64,000 bases of DNA from Litorimonas sp051251645 (GCA_051251645.1 JBPOEY010000003.1:1-64000), one strand, 5' to 3'; shown: positions 1 through 8,477, counted from the first letter of the stretch. Made by a program: numbers and translations. The notes: generated by a model not told the origin, from the sequence alone.

Positions 1-77
1 CCATCGTGTGCTCCTTCAAGCGCAGAATAGCCAAAACTCTAACTTTGAAAATGGATCACTTTTAAGGGGGCAGGTCA
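1..77 (-). mobile_element. Insertion sequence end, truncated by the window edge
   Basis: On the minus strand this segment starts with TGACCTGCCCCC (77 down to 66), which has the look of an IS terminal inverted repeat. After about 50 AT-rich bases come a strong ribosome site (GAAGGAG) and an ATG at positions 4-2, whose frame leaves the window on the left. This arrangement (terminal repeat, short leader, ribosome site, first transposase frame) is typical of IS3-family elements such as the IS2 group. The family call is recall plus inference, because only the edge is visible. The element breaks the integrase gene to its right at about position 77/78. Confidence 0.55.
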
Positions 78-324
78 CACGAGCTGCCTCGTAGCTATCT
101 AAAGCCGTGGGTTGTCCAGCGCGAAGAGACCGCCATAGCCTTTCATCTGCGCTCGCAAGCGCGTCTCTACGCGCCCTCGCGATCTCTAGCGAGCTTGTTC
201 CGAGTGATGTCCGGATTGTCCCGCGAGGATCCAACTGCTGGAAGGCGCTCGGCACGCGGCGATGGTAAACCCATCGATCTCCTCGACATTTGAGGTATTG
301 ATTGAGGCGCTTCATGACGGCCAT
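16..324 (-). pseudogene. Tyrosine recombinase (integrase) N-terminal fragment, cut by an IS
   Basis: The product begins MAVMKRLNQYLK and contains a stretch typical of the N-terminal (DUF6538-like) domain of phage/island integrases: GDRWVYHRRVP, then IRTSLGTSSLEIARARRDAL and ADERLWRSL. Similarity stops near TALDSYEAARV. The remaining codons are translated from the IS end and reach a stop at 16. The core-binding and catalytic domains (Arg, His, Tyr) are missing, so the fragment cannot recombine. The frame is open upstream to 423, but M at 324 is preferred because of similarity and the repeats just upstream. It lies directly downstream of tRNA-Thr on the same strand, the usual position of an island integrase relative to its attachment site. 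Confidence 0.7.
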
Positions 325-359
325 TTGTAGCACAGTTTGTAGCACGTTTTGTGGCACAA
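324..359. repeat. Three tandem 12-bp repeats upstream of the integrase start
   Basis: Three consecutive 12-base units of the form TTTGTRGCACNN lie at 324-335, 336-347 and 348-359, ending at the integrase start codon. Direct repeats in this position are common upstream of integrases, where they may be arm-type recombinase or excisionase sites. That role is inference. Confidence 0.5.
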
Positions 360-446
360 AAATGCTAGAAATCGAAGGTTGGATGAGGTCCGTTGAGGAA
401 ATATCCAGTGATTTCAATAGCATGACCGGATCGTGAAGCCGGAAAA

Positions 447-522
447 TGGTGCCCCCACACGGACTCGAACCGCGGACCCCCTGATTACAAATCAGGTGCT
501 CTACCAGCTGAGCTATAGGGGC
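447..522 (-). tRNA. tRNA-Thr (anticodon TGT)
   Basis: The minus strand folds as a full cloverleaf: acceptor GCCCCTA paired with TGGGGGC, D-arm with AGCTCAGCTGGTAGAGC, anticodon stem CCTGA/TCAGG with loop TTTGTAA (anticodon TGT, threonine), and T-arm with GGTTCGAGTCC. The 3' CCA is encoded (449-447). An integrase fragment follows downstream, so the 3' end of this gene is a likely island attachment site. Confidence 0.95.
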
Positions 523-599
523 ATGCTCGGTAGCCGCGCGCCTTTACGAATGTTTACGCGCGGCCACAAGGTGTCTTTTCAGGTTTTTTGAAGTCTTTT

Positions 600-1037
600 T
601 CAGTTGGTTTCGCGGCCACGGAACGCAGCGTAGATCGCCGCCATAATGAGATAGCCGATCAACATGTGTCCGAAGTCAATCAGAAAGCCATTTAACGAAT
701 ATCCCTGATAGACGCAGGCATAGGCCAAGACGGGCCCGACAATCGTTATGACGAGCATGGCCGCATATTTAAGGCATGTTCCCATACGCGTGGCGCTCGC
801 CAAGTGAATGACCATCAACAACCCGATGGCTTGGCCAAATGTAATGAGCAGGGCCCAGAGCAGCCAAGCGGCCATCCCCATTTCCGCCATCAAAGCTTCG
901 GCACGCTCTGCGGTGATGCCTGTGGCCACGGCCCAAGCATCGCTAAACAGAAAGCCGTACCAGACGGCCCCCAGTGCAAAAAACGCCAATGTGGCGAGTA
1001 TGACGGCGAGCCAGGATGTGTTGAAGATTTTTGGCAT
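600..1037 (-). CDS. DUF1761 family membrane protein
   Basis: This 145-residue, very hydrophobic protein begins MPKIFNTSWLAVILATLAFF and has about four predicted membrane helices, with the ALGAVWYGFLFSDAW stretch typical of DUF1761 proteins (function unknown). The start at 1037 is chosen because a GGGGG ribosome site sits 8 bases upstream. The frame stays open 14 codons further without a better site. It is a single gene transcribed away from the CPBP protease gene, with which it shares a short divergent spacer. Confidence 0.8.
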   Translation of the reverse strand: MPKIFNTSWLAVILATLAFFALGAVWYGFLFSDAWAVATGITAERAEALMAEMGMAAWLLWALLITFGQAIGLLMVIHLASATRMGTCLKYAAMLVITIVGPVLAYACVYQGYSLNGFLIDFGHMLIGYLIMAAIYAAFRGRETN

Positions 1038-1139
1038 GGTTATGTCCCCCTTATTATTGCCGCTTTTGCTATAACACATTTTGGAGTTGCGGCGAAGCCT
1101 GCGCTTGCGCGGGCAAAAGGAGAGCGGTAGCGCCCGGGC

Positions 1140-1937
1140 ATGTCCACGCGCTACTCCATCGGCACTATGCTTGCCTTTATCCGCCGCCCTTATTTTCCGG
1201 CCGGCAAAGACCGGATCGGCGAGCCGCAGCTAAAGCACCTCATCCAACTGCTGTTTTTCAGTCTTGCCATGATGCTTTTCGTCGGCGGTGTGGTGGGGAC
1301 GATCATCACTGCGGTGAATGGAGACTTGCCTGAAAACGCCAATGAAACGATTGGGCAAGCGAGCCCAATGATGTTGCTGTTTTACGGCGTGATTCTTGCG
1401 CCGCTCATTGAAGAGGTCGTGTTTCGAAGTTGGCTGGGCGGGCGACGGACTTGTATTCTGGGGTTGCCGATTCTTGTGTCGCTCTTTGCCATTGGCACGG
1501 CGGTGGTTGCAGATGTGTCCCCCATAGTGAGCTTTGCTATCGCAGGCGGCCTCTCCGTCCTCATCCTGGGGGTCGCCCGGCAGTTTGCCTCGCTGTCGCC
1601 GCCCGCGCAAAAAGCCGCCCGCTGGCGTTTGTTTCCGATCGCCTTTTATGGCTCGGCCTTGTTATTTGCGATGTTACATATGTTGAATTATGAGGGTGGG
1701 CTATCCTCACCGATCCTGCTGCTGGCGATTTTACCGCAATTTCTCGTTGGCCTAATCTTGGGATATGTGCGGATGCGGTTCGGGCTCATGCATGCGATCA
1801 TCTTTCACGCGCTCTATAATTTGGTTCTGATCGGCATTTTCATGATGTCGCAATCGCTTGTGCCTGCGGTAGACCCTGCCGCAATGCTTACACATCTGCC
1901 TGCACTAATGCTTGTCGTTATGCCCGCAGCTGCCTAG
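1140..1937 (+). CDS. CPBP family intramembrane metalloprotease (CAAX protease-like)
   Basis: The 265-residue multi-pass membrane protein carries the three motifs of the CPBP/Rce1-type family: EExxxR at residues 91-96 (EEVVFR), FxxxH ending at His180 (FAMLH) and HxxxN at 223-227 (HALYN). These line the intramembrane metal site of Rce1-type proteases. The bacterial substrates of this branch are mostly unknown. The gene ends 11 bases before metG and is probably co-transcribed with it. The start is the first ATG. The ribosome site is weak (GGAGAG, far upstream), so a start at M10 is possible. Confidence 0.85.
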   Translation: MSTRYSIGTMLAFIRRPYFPAGKDRIGEPQLKHLIQLLFFSLAMMLFVGGVVGTIITAVNGDLPENANETIGQASPMMLLFYGVILAPLIEEVVFRSWLGGRRTCILGLPILVSLFAIGTAVVADVSPIVSFAIAGGLSVLILGVARQFASLSPPAQKAARWRLFPIAFYGSALLFAMLHMLNYEGGLSSPILLLAILPQFLVGLILGYVRMRFGLMHAIIFHALYNLVLIGIFMMSQSLVPAVDPAAMLTHLPALMLVVMPAAA

Positions 1938-1948
1938 ACGCCCGGTCT

Positions 1949-3670
1949 ATGAGCCCGACAAAAAAACGCATCCTGATCACATCGGCATTGCCCTATATTA
2001 ATGGGGTGAAGCACCTCGGCAATTTAGCCGGGTCGATGCTGCCTGCAGATGTCTATGCGCGCGTGATGCGTTTGTTGGGGCACGACGTGCTCTATATTTG
2101 CGCGACCGACGAACATGGCACGCCGGCGGAATTGGCGGCGGCAGAGGCGGGCATGACGGTCAAAGCCTATTGCGACTTGATGCATGAGCAGCAGCGCGAA
2201 AGTGGCGCCGCGTTTGAGTTGTCTTACGATTGGTTCGGGCGGAGCTCGTCTGAGGCGACGGCCGCGCTGACACAAAACTTCTCCAGCACGCTGGAGAAAA
2301 ACGGGTTGATCGAAGCGCGAATTTCCAAACAGGTCTATTCCAATGCAGATGGGCGTTACCTGCCGGACCGCTATGTCGAGGGAATTTGCCCGAATTGCGC
2401 GTTTGAAGCGGCCCGCGGTGACCAATGCGATAATTGCGGCAAACTGCTCGACCCGATCGATTTGATCGATCCCTATAGTTCTGTGTCGGGCAGTCATGAT
2501 GTTGAAATTCGCGAGACCGAACATCTCTATCTGAAACAATCCGACATGAGCGACACACTGCGTGGGTGGGTGAATGAACAGACGAGCTGGCCTGCGCTCG
2601 CGACATCGATTGCGCTGAAATGGCTGGACGAAGGTCTGCGGGATCGCTCGATCACGCGCGATCTCGACTGGGGTATTCCCGTCGTTGATGTCGATGGCAA
2701 TCCGCGCCCCGGTTTTGACGGCAAAGTTTATTATGTCTGGTTCGATGCGCCGATCGCCTATATTGGCGCGACGCAGGACTGGGCTTTAGCAACAGGCGGC
2801 GAGTGGGAAAAATGGTGGCGCACGGACAAAGGCGCTGACGAGACCACCTATGTTCAGTTCATGGGCAAGGATAATGTCGCGTTCCACACCTTATCTTTTC
2901 CGACAACGCTCATGGGGTCGGGTGAACCATGGAAATTGGTTGATACGCTCAAAGCCTTCAACTGGGTGACGTGGTATGGCGGGAAATTCTCGACATCGAG
3001 CAAACGCGGCGTCTTTATGGACCAAGCGATCGAACTCGCTCCTAGCGATACATGGCGTTGGCATTTGATGGCCAATGCGCCGGAAGGCTCTGACGCCGCA
3101 TTTACGTGGGAAGAGTTCCAATCTTCTGTCAATTCTGATCTTGCCAATGTGCTCGGCAATTTCGTCAATCGGATCACGAAATATACAGCGTCGAAATTTG
3201 ACGGGGTCGTTCCGGATGGCGGCGTATCGGGCGACGATGAAGCTTGGGTCGTCGCTGAAGTAAATACGCGCTTGTCCTTGATGGTTGAGCATTTCGAAGC
3301 CCGCGAATTCCGCAAAGCGCTCAGCGAAATGCGCGCTATTTGGGCGGCCGGAAACGAATATCTCACGCGGTCAGCGCCGTGGACACATTACAAAACTGAT
3401 GTGGATCAAGCCGCCGTCGGTGTGCGTATGGGCCTCAACCTTGCCGCCTTATTTGGTATCATCGCGCAGCCAATTATCCCCGATTCTGCAAGCAAAATTC
3501 TCGATGCGCTCGGTGTTCCGGACAAGCACCGCGGATGGAGTGGTTTCGAGGGTTGGGAGACGGGTTTACCGATTGGGTTGCGCGTCGTCTCGCCAGACGT
3601 TTTGTTTGCCAAGATCGAGGACACTGATATTGCCGCGTGGAACGCGCGCTTTAGCGGAACAGAGGATTAG
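1949..3670 (+). CDS. metG: Methionyl-tRNA synthetase
   Basis: The enzyme charges tRNA-Met with methionine in the cytoplasm. Sequence landmarks are the HIGH-equivalent HLGN at residues 22-25, a knuckle with Cys147, Cys150, Cys160 and Cys163 (CPNC...CDNC), and the KMSKS-equivalent KFSTSSKRG at 346-354, followed by the alpha-helical anticodon-binding region. At 573 residues it lacks the C-terminal tRNA-binding (EMAP-like) domain found in many bacterial MetRS. It follows the CPBP protease gene closely and is followed within a few bases by a DUF805 gene, suggesting one transcript. Confidence 0.97.
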   Translation: MSPTKKRILITSALPYINGVKHLGNLAGSMLPADVYARVMRLLGHDVLYICATDEHGTPAELAAAEAGMTVKAYCDLMHEQQRESGAAFELSYDWFGRSSSEATAALTQNFSSTLEKNGLIEARISKQVYSNADGRYLPDRYVEGICPNCAFEAARGDQCDNCGKLLDPIDLIDPYSSVSGSHDVEIRETEHLYLKQSDMSDTLRGWVNEQTSWPALATSIALKWLDEGLRDRSITRDLDWGIPVVDVDGNPRPGFDGKVYYVWFDAPIAYIGATQDWALATGGEWEKWWRTDKGADETTYVQFMGKDNVAFHTLSFPTTLMGSGEPWKLVDTLKAFNWVTWYGGKFSTSSKRGVFMDQAIELAPSDTWRWHLMANAPEGSDAAFTWEEFQSSVNSDLANVLGNFVNRITKYTASKFDGVVPDGGVSGDDEAWVVAEVNTRLSLMVEHFEAREFRKALSEMRAIWAAGNEYLTRSAPWTHYKTDVDQAAVGVRMGLNLAALFGIIAQPIIPDSASKILDALGVPDKHRGWSGFEGWETGLPIGLRVVSPDVLFAKIEDTDIAAWNARFSGTED

Positions 3671-3675
3671 AACTT

Positions 3676-4186
3676 ATGTCTGTGCGCAACATTGATTTTT
3701 TTTGAAGCTATCCGTCTTGGGTTTCAAAAGTATTTTCAATTCAGCGGTCGGGCACAGCGGGCAGAATATTGGTGGTTTTTCCTTTTTGGGTTGATTGGCG
3801 CCGTCACTTTAACTTTTTTTGATATGGCTGTGCTCGGTGTTGATGATCCTTCCGAGGATTTTTCGCCGACCTCTGATTTATTTTCTCTGGCGACTCTTAT
3901 CCCATCACTGTCCTTAGGCTGGCGCAGGATGCATGATATTGGAAAATCAGGCTGGTGGTCTATCATATGGCTCGCGCCTTTGATCTGGGCTGTTGTTGCC
4001 GGGATAACGCTATTTTCGTCTGAAGGTAGTCTTGAGCTGATCGGCGCTTTAGCGGTCGGTCTTGGTGTCATCGCGACACTTGCGGCCTTTATTTACGTTA
4101 TCGTTCTTTGCGCGACGGACTCCGAGCCGCACGATAATCGCTTCGGACCCAGTGTAAAATATGATCCTAGAGACGATGTTTTTTAA
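3676..4186 (+). CDS. DUF805 family membrane protein, with an apparent frameshift after codon 8
   Basis: The main frame (from 3692, only a TTG start without a ribosome site) encodes the DUF805 signature: FSGRAQRAEYWWF near the N-terminus, GWRRMHDIGKSGWW in the middle and a C-terminal NRFGPSVKYDP. An ATG at 3676, five bases after the metG stop and with an AGAGG site, reads MSVRNIDFF and then hits TGA. It passes exactly into the main frame if one T is removed from the T8 run near 3695-3703, giving DFFEAIRLGF. I therefore place the natural start at 3676. The shift may be sequencing error, slippage or a true mutation. DUF805 proteins are small four-helix inner-membrane proteins of unknown role. 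Confidence 0.75.
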
Positions 4187-4198
4187 AGGCGAACACTC

Positions 4199-4681
4199 AT
4201 GACCCCACCCAATGTTGCCCTCTATAACTGGATTCATCAGGCGTTCGACTTTCGAGGCCGTTCGACACGGTCAGATTATTGGTGGACTCGGCTCTTCGTT
4301 TTTATTGTTTATTTTGCGCTTTTGTACATGTTTGTTGCCGGCCTCGGCCAAGATAGGGCGGAGTTGCTTGTGGAATGGTTGGCCACGCAACCGAAAAATC
4401 TCGATGATTATGATATCGGACCGCTACCGTCCTTGAGCAAATTCGCGATCACCGCTGGTATCGTGTTCGCCATATTTACGCTGATCCCCGATATTTCGGT
4501 TTCATGGCGGCGGTTTCAGGACATGGGAAAGCCGGGTTGGCTGCATATTCTCTTTTTATTCGCGGGCGCATTTATTCCCTTCTCAAGCGTGATCCAATTG
4601 GTCTGGTTCATATTTCCGGGCACGCAAGGCGCAAACCGCTACGGGCCGGACAAGCTAAACCGCGATCCTAACGTCTTCTAA
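4199..4681 (+). CDS. DUF805 family membrane protein, second copy
   Basis: This is a 160-residue paralogue of the preceding gene, with FRGRSTRSDYWWTRLF at the N-terminus, SWRRFQDMGKPGWLHILF in the middle and GANRYGPDKLNRDPN at the end, all hallmark DUF805 positions. Several membrane helices are evident. AAAGGCG precedes the ATG. It starts 13 bases after the first DUF805 gene, so the two are a tandem pair in the metG transcription unit. The spacer to the convergent TspO-like gene is only 7 bases. Function unknown. Confidence 0.85.
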   Translation: MTPPNVALYNWIHQAFDFRGRSTRSDYWWTRLFVFIVYFALLYMFVAGLGQDRAELLVEWLATQPKNLDDYDIGPLPSLSKFAITAGIVFAIFTLIPDISVSWRRFQDMGKPGWLHILFLFAGAFIPFSSVIQLVWFIFPGTQGANRYGPDKLNRDPNVF

Positions 4682-4688
4682 AAAATAC

Positions 4689-5483
4689 TTATCTGACGCG
4701 TGGCTTGACCAGAGCCGTAACAAGCAAGAGCAGTATTCCAACGACGGCGGCCCAACCAATTATCGGAACTTCGGCTGCACCGAGGTGACGACCCGCAAGC
4801 CATGCAAAGCCCCACATGGCTGGAAACACATAGGCTTTGTTACTGTTCGCGGCGCGGCAGACCCAGACAATCAGCCCTAAAGCGGCAGACAGGATCAACA
4901 GGCTGCTCGTCAGGTTTGCAGTGCCACCTGCAAAAGTGTCGTAGGCAATCGGTGTCCAGTTCAAGAAAATTGCCAAACTACACCAGCCTGCGATCAAGCT
5001 GATGGGGAGCCAACTCATGACGCGCTCAGCCGTTGTTAGATCGTCCTTGCGCACCGTGAATTTGATCATCGCCACAATCAAAGCGGCAACAGCGGGAATG
5101 AAGATGAGCGCCGATCCCCACTGCACAGTCGCGTCGGGGGCAAAGGCGGTAATCAATGCCCAGCCACAAATGAAGGCAAATCCAGCCGCACTCCACCAGC
5201 CTGTGGCGCGAAAGACGTCCCGCGTTCGGTTGTGGGGCAAGCCCTGCAAAACGCCATAAGCGATGCAGAGAACAAAGATTGGGAACCAGATCGAAAAAGC
5301 CGGTCCGGAGGGCACCAGCAGATTGTCGCTCATATCAGAAAAATCGCTCGCCGTGCGGGCACCATCCATAAGAAACCCGATGGAAGATAATATCCACATA
5401 GCGGGCGCCAAAACGAGATTGGCGCTCTGCCGAAGATAATCTGAAGGGGTCGACATGCTCGTTTTCATGACTTTGTTACGCAT
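4689..5483 (-). CDS. TspO/MBR-related tryptophan-rich membrane protein
   Basis: The 264-residue protein has about seven membrane helices. The LVPSGPAFSIWFPIFVLCIAY stretch matches long TspO-related (tryptophan-rich sensory protein) relatives, which are larger than the 160-residue TspO core. TspO proteins bind porphyrins or related ligands in the membrane, but whether this long branch does so is not known. Three start codons are possible (M1, M6 and M10, the last giving MSTPSDYLRQ), and none has a clear ribosome site. It is convergent with the DUF805 pair. Confidence 0.65.
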   Translation of the reverse strand: MRNKVMKTSMSTPSDYLRQSANLVLAPAMWILSSIGFLMDGARTASDFSDMSDNLLVPSGPAFSIWFPIFVLCIAYGVLQGLPHNRTRDVFRATGWWSAAGFAFICGWALITAFAPDATVQWGSALIFIPAVAALIVAMIKFTVRKDDLTTAERVMSWLPISLIAGWCSLAIFLNWTPIAYDTFAGGTANLTSSLLILSAALGLIVWVCRAANSNKAYVFPAMWGFAWLAGRHLGAAEVPIIGWAAVVGILLLLVTALVKPRVR

Positions 5484-5602
5484 ATGAGCTGAAAATGTGC
5501 CGCAATTTCTTTCACCCGTGTTTCGAATTTTCTGAAATTCTTTCCCGTGTCTGGCTGAACGTGCTATTGATCAATTCTAAATAACGCTTCGAAAGGCCGT
5601 TT

Positions 5603-6184
5603 ATGCAAATCCAGATCGTTTCCAAAGGCATTGATGTTTCCAAAGCTCTCGAGGAGCGCATATCGGACCGGCTCGAAGAAATGATGGATAAGTATATACA
5701 TAGGGAAGGGGAGGCGCAGGTCGCTGTCTCCCGTGAAGGCACTGGGTTCAAGACCTCAGTATCGCTTCACCTGCCGACGGGATCGTCTTTTGAAGGCGAA
5801 GGCCGCGCGCAAGAAGCCTACCCCGCCTCGGATGAGGCCCTCGATCACATCGAAAAACGTCTTCGCCGCTATAAGCGCCGACTCAAAGATCACAGTCAGA
5901 AAGCCAAAGCCAAAGAAGCCGCGCTGTTCGTGCTGCATAATCCGGCGGGTGATGCGCCGGAAAATGAGGGCGATGATGACGGCCCTATCTCTGACGAACC
6001 GATGGTGATTGCCGAAGGTCTTGGCCGCATTCGTACACTCACACCCGGCATGGCCGCCCTCGAAGTCGGTTTGGCCGATTCAGGTGTTGTTGTGTTCAAT
6101 AATTCGCGCCATGGCGGCCTTAACGTGGTTTATAAGCGTCCTGACGGTCATATCGGTTGGATTGACCCTAAAAACGCTAGATAA
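5603..6184 (+). CDS. hpf: Long-form ribosome hibernation promoting factor (HPF)
   Basis: The 193-residue protein has an N-terminal HPF/RaiA fold (MQIQIVSKGIDVSKALEERI) that occupies the tRNA/mRNA channel of the 30S subunit. An acidic linker follows, near residues 115-130, then a C-terminal dimerisation domain (ADSGVVVFNNSRHGGLNVVYKR) typical of long HPF, which joins two 70S ribosomes into inactive 100S particles. A GAAAGG ribosome site precedes the ATG. It is followed by ptsN, the usual alphaproteobacterial order, though the rpoN gene often found upstream is absent here. Confidence 0.95.
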   Translation: MQIQIVSKGIDVSKALEERISDRLEEMMDKYIHREGEAQVAVSREGTGFKTSVSLHLPTGSSFEGEGRAQEAYPASDEALDHIEKRLRRYKRRLKDHSQKAKAKEAALFVLHNPAGDAPENEGDDDGPISDEPMVIAEGLGRIRTLTPGMAALEVGLADSGVVVFNNSRHGGLNVVYKRPDGHIGWIDPKNAR

Positions 6185-6216
6185 CGCGTAAAATGGTGCT
6201 GGAATCAGCATCTGTG

Positions 6217-6269
6217 CGCTGGGCTTGTTCCACCGCGGGGCAGGTTGTATGGCCTGCCGCGTTCCAGCG
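6217..6269 (+). other. Strong two-tier hairpin in the hpf-ptsN spacer
   Basis: CGCTGG (6217-6222) pairs with CCAGCG (6264-6269). Inside it, GCG and GCAGG (6235-6237 and 6240-6244, with a two-G bulge) pair with CCTGCCGC (6253-6260) around an 8-base loop. No T run follows, so it does not look like a simple terminator. It could be a processing or stabilising element that uncouples hpf from ptsN mRNA levels. The structure is read from sequence; the role is inference. Confidence 0.45.
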
Positions 6270-6351
6270 TAAGCCCGCAATAATTGCAGGGCTAAGGAAC
6301 ATGATCCATTTAACGGCCATTGCGTGCCGACCGGACCCTAGAGATTAAGTC

Positions 6352-6831
6352 ATGACCGACAGCGCCCTGTTCAGCGCCGATACAATGATTTGCGACCTCG
6401 CCGTGACGAGTCCAAAACAATTGTTTCGCGAAATCACACAAAAGCTGATTGTTGCCCATGGATTGGATGCCAAAGGCGTCGTCTGCCGTGATGTTGTCTC
6501 TGCGGCGACGGAACGCGAACGTCTGGGCTCCACCGGTGTCGGAAACGGCGTTGCTTTGCCACATGCTCGCATGCAAGGAATGGACCGGGTCGTCGCGGCT
6601 TTTGTTCGTTTGGCAGAGCCATTGGAATTTGACGCGGTTGATGGCCGTCCTGTCGATTTAGTTTGTTTTCTGCTTGCCCCTGCCGATTGCGGCGGGGCGC
6701 ATTTACGTGCGCTGGCACGCGTCTCACGCCTACTCCGCCGCCCGGAAACACGCCAACGTTTGCGGTCGGCGCCGAATTCCGAAGCGCTCTACGCGATCTT
6801 AGCCGATGATACGGCCAGCGCCGCAGCATAA
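6352..6831 (+). CDS. ptsN: PTS IIA-like nitrogen regulatory protein
   Basis: This 159-residue EIIA-Ntr protein has the phospho-acceptor His71 in the motif GVGNGVALPHAR. It is phosphorylated by the EI-Ntr/NPr relay and in other bacteria controls potassium transport, sensor kinases and (p)ppGpp synthesis. It lies 167 bases downstream of hpf on the same strand, across a spacer with a strong hairpin. The domain (PTS_EIIA_2) covers almost the full length. Confidence 0.93.
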   Translation: MTDSALFSADTMICDLAVTSPKQLFREITQKLIVAHGLDAKGVVCRDVVSAATERERLGSTGVGNGVALPHARMQGMDRVVAAFVRLAEPLEFDAVDGRPVDLVCFLLAPADCGGAHLRALARVSRLLRRPETRQRLRSAPNSEALYAILADDTASAAA

Positions 6832-6925
6832 GCTTAAGCGCCGCCACTGAATAAGCTGTTTTGGCGTGATGTTCTGAAGTTTCGCGGGCTTGCCGCTTTT
6901 CGCCTCGCCCGCTAGGGCGCGACCC

Positions 6926-8407
6926 ATGGCCAAAAAGAACAAACCCTTCCGCCCCAAAGCGCGTCGCCCCAGAGGTTTCGAGGATCGACCGTCAGATGTG
7001 ATCCGCGCTGAGAGCACGCTCGTTGCCAAGGCATTTGCTGTCTATGATAGCTTTGGGTTTGAGCCGCTCCAGACCCCAGCATTTGAATATGCTGATGCGC
7101 TCGGTAAGTTCCTGCCCGATGAAGACCGACCCAATGTCGGGGTCTTCGCTTTGCAAGATGATGATGAGCAATGGCTCTCCCTGCGCTATGATCTGACAGC
7201 CCCGCTCGCGCGATTTGTTGCTGAACATTATGACGCTTTGCCTAAGCCTTTCAGACGTTATCAAGCGGGCTCCGTCTTTCGCAACGAAAAACCCGGTCCG
7301 GGTCGCTTCCGCGAATTCACCCAATGTGATGCGGATACGGTCGGCGCGGGCGGTGCTATCGCTGATGCAGAGATGATTATGGTCGCCGCGGAAATTGCGC
7401 GCGCCGCAGGCTTGCGGGATGATCAATATGCCGTGCGGGTCAATAACCGTAAATTGCTCGACGGCATTCTTGAAGCGTCGGACGTGCCAAATACGGAAGC
7501 CGGGGCTGTGCAGCGTTTGCAGGTCTTGCGCGCGATCGACAAACTTGACCGTTTGGGCGAAGACGGGGTCGAAGCTTTGCTCGGCGAAGGTCGGGAGGAT
7601 GAAAGTGGCGATTATACGGACGGCGCGAAATTAAACCCGGCTGGCATCAAGGCCGTGCTCGGCTTTACCACGGCGTCGGATGCAGACCGAGAAACGACGA
7701 TTGCAACTTTGTCGGGTCTTGTTGGAACCTCCGATCGGGGCAAGCAAGGCGTTGACGAATTAGCAGAAATTGATCGTCTCCTCACCGCAACAGGGTTCGG
7801 ACCTGAACGGGTCAGCTTTGATACGTCTGTTGTGCGGGGGCTAGGCTATTATACGGGTCCAGTCTTTGAGCTGGAATTGCTCGCGGAAATCACAGATCGT
7901 AAAGGGCGTCCCGTGCGAATTGGCTCGATCGGCGGCGGGGGTCGTTATGATGATTTAGTGTCGCGCTTCCGGGGGCAACCTGTCCCGGCGACAGGCTTTT
8001 CTTTCGGCGTGTCGCGTTTCGTTTCAGCGTTAGAGCGGATGGACGCGTTAAAGATTGACGCACAACCGCCTGTCTTGATCACCGTCTTCGATCGAGGCTT
8101 GCTGCCGCATTATTTTAAACTCGCGGCAGACTTGCGCGAATCAGGCATTCGGGCGGAAGTTTTCACCGGGTCTGGGAACGTCACAAAGCAACTCAAATAT
8201 GCGGATCGTCGCGGCGTGAAACTGGCTGTGCTGATCGGCTCAGAAGAGGCTGAAGCCGGACAAATTACGATTAAAGATCTATATCTTGGCGCGGAAATGG
8301 CGAAAGCTATTGAGACGAATGAGGAATGGAAGTCCAGTCGTCTCGCGCAACAAACAGTTAGTCGTGACAATGCCATCACCGCAATTCGGGAGATGCTGGC
8401 GGAATAA
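6926..8407 (+). CDS. hisS: Histidyl-tRNA synthetase (alphaproteobacterial type)
   Basis: This class II synthetase, 493 residues from the chosen ATG, has motif 2 (VFRNEKPGPGRFREFTQ) and the C-terminal GGGGRYDDLVSRF motif, followed by an anticodon-binding domain. The long form beginning KARRPRGFEDR is characteristic of Alphaproteobacteria, whose tRNA-His has unusual identity elements. The frame is open from a TTG at 6890, but the ATG at 6926 follows an AGGGCG site and gives the expected N-terminus. It is convergent with the hydrolase pseudogene downstream. Confidence 0.95.
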   Translation: MAKKNKPFRPKARRPRGFEDRPSDVIRAESTLVAKAFAVYDSFGFEPLQTPAFEYADALGKFLPDEDRPNVGVFALQDDDEQWLSLRYDLTAPLARFVAEHYDALPKPFRRYQAGSVFRNEKPGPGRFREFTQCDADTVGAGGAIADAEMIMVAAEIARAAGLRDDQYAVRVNNRKLLDGILEASDVPNTEAGAVQRLQVLRAIDKLDRLGEDGVEALLGEGREDESGDYTDGAKLNPAGIKAVLGFTTASDADRETTIATLSGLVGTSDRGKQGVDELAEIDRLLTATGFGPERVSFDTSVVRGLGYYTGPVFELELLAEITDRKGRPVRIGSIGGGGRYDDLVSRFRGQPVPATGFSFGVSRFVSALERMDALKIDAQPPVLITVFDRGLLPHYFKLAADLRESGIRAEVFTGSGNVTKQLKYADRRGVKLAVLIGSEEAEAGQITIKDLYLGAEMAKAIETNEEWKSSRLAQQTVSRDNAITAIREMLAE

Positions 8408-8430
8408 TTGTCTTGGGTTTTAAAAAGAAT

Positions 8431-8477
8431 GGTGGCCCCGCATGTCGCCTTGGGAGAGGTAAGACGTGGGGGCCACC
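8431..8477. terminator. Long hairpin between convergent genes
   Basis: GGTGGCCCC (8431-8439) pairs perfectly with GGGGCCACC (8469-8477). The stem continues, after one bulged base, with CATGTC/GACGTG (one G-T pair) and CCT/AGG around a 6-base loop, about 18 pairs in all. There is no clean T run on either side, so it may be a Rho-type end, an mRNA-end stabiliser or a degenerate repeat rather than an intrinsic terminator. Confidence 0.45.

Noticed and set aside
5540..5600. A sigma-54 promoter upstream of hpf (TGGC ... TGCT)
   Set aside because: The distance between the GG and GC elements is eight bases instead of the required ten.
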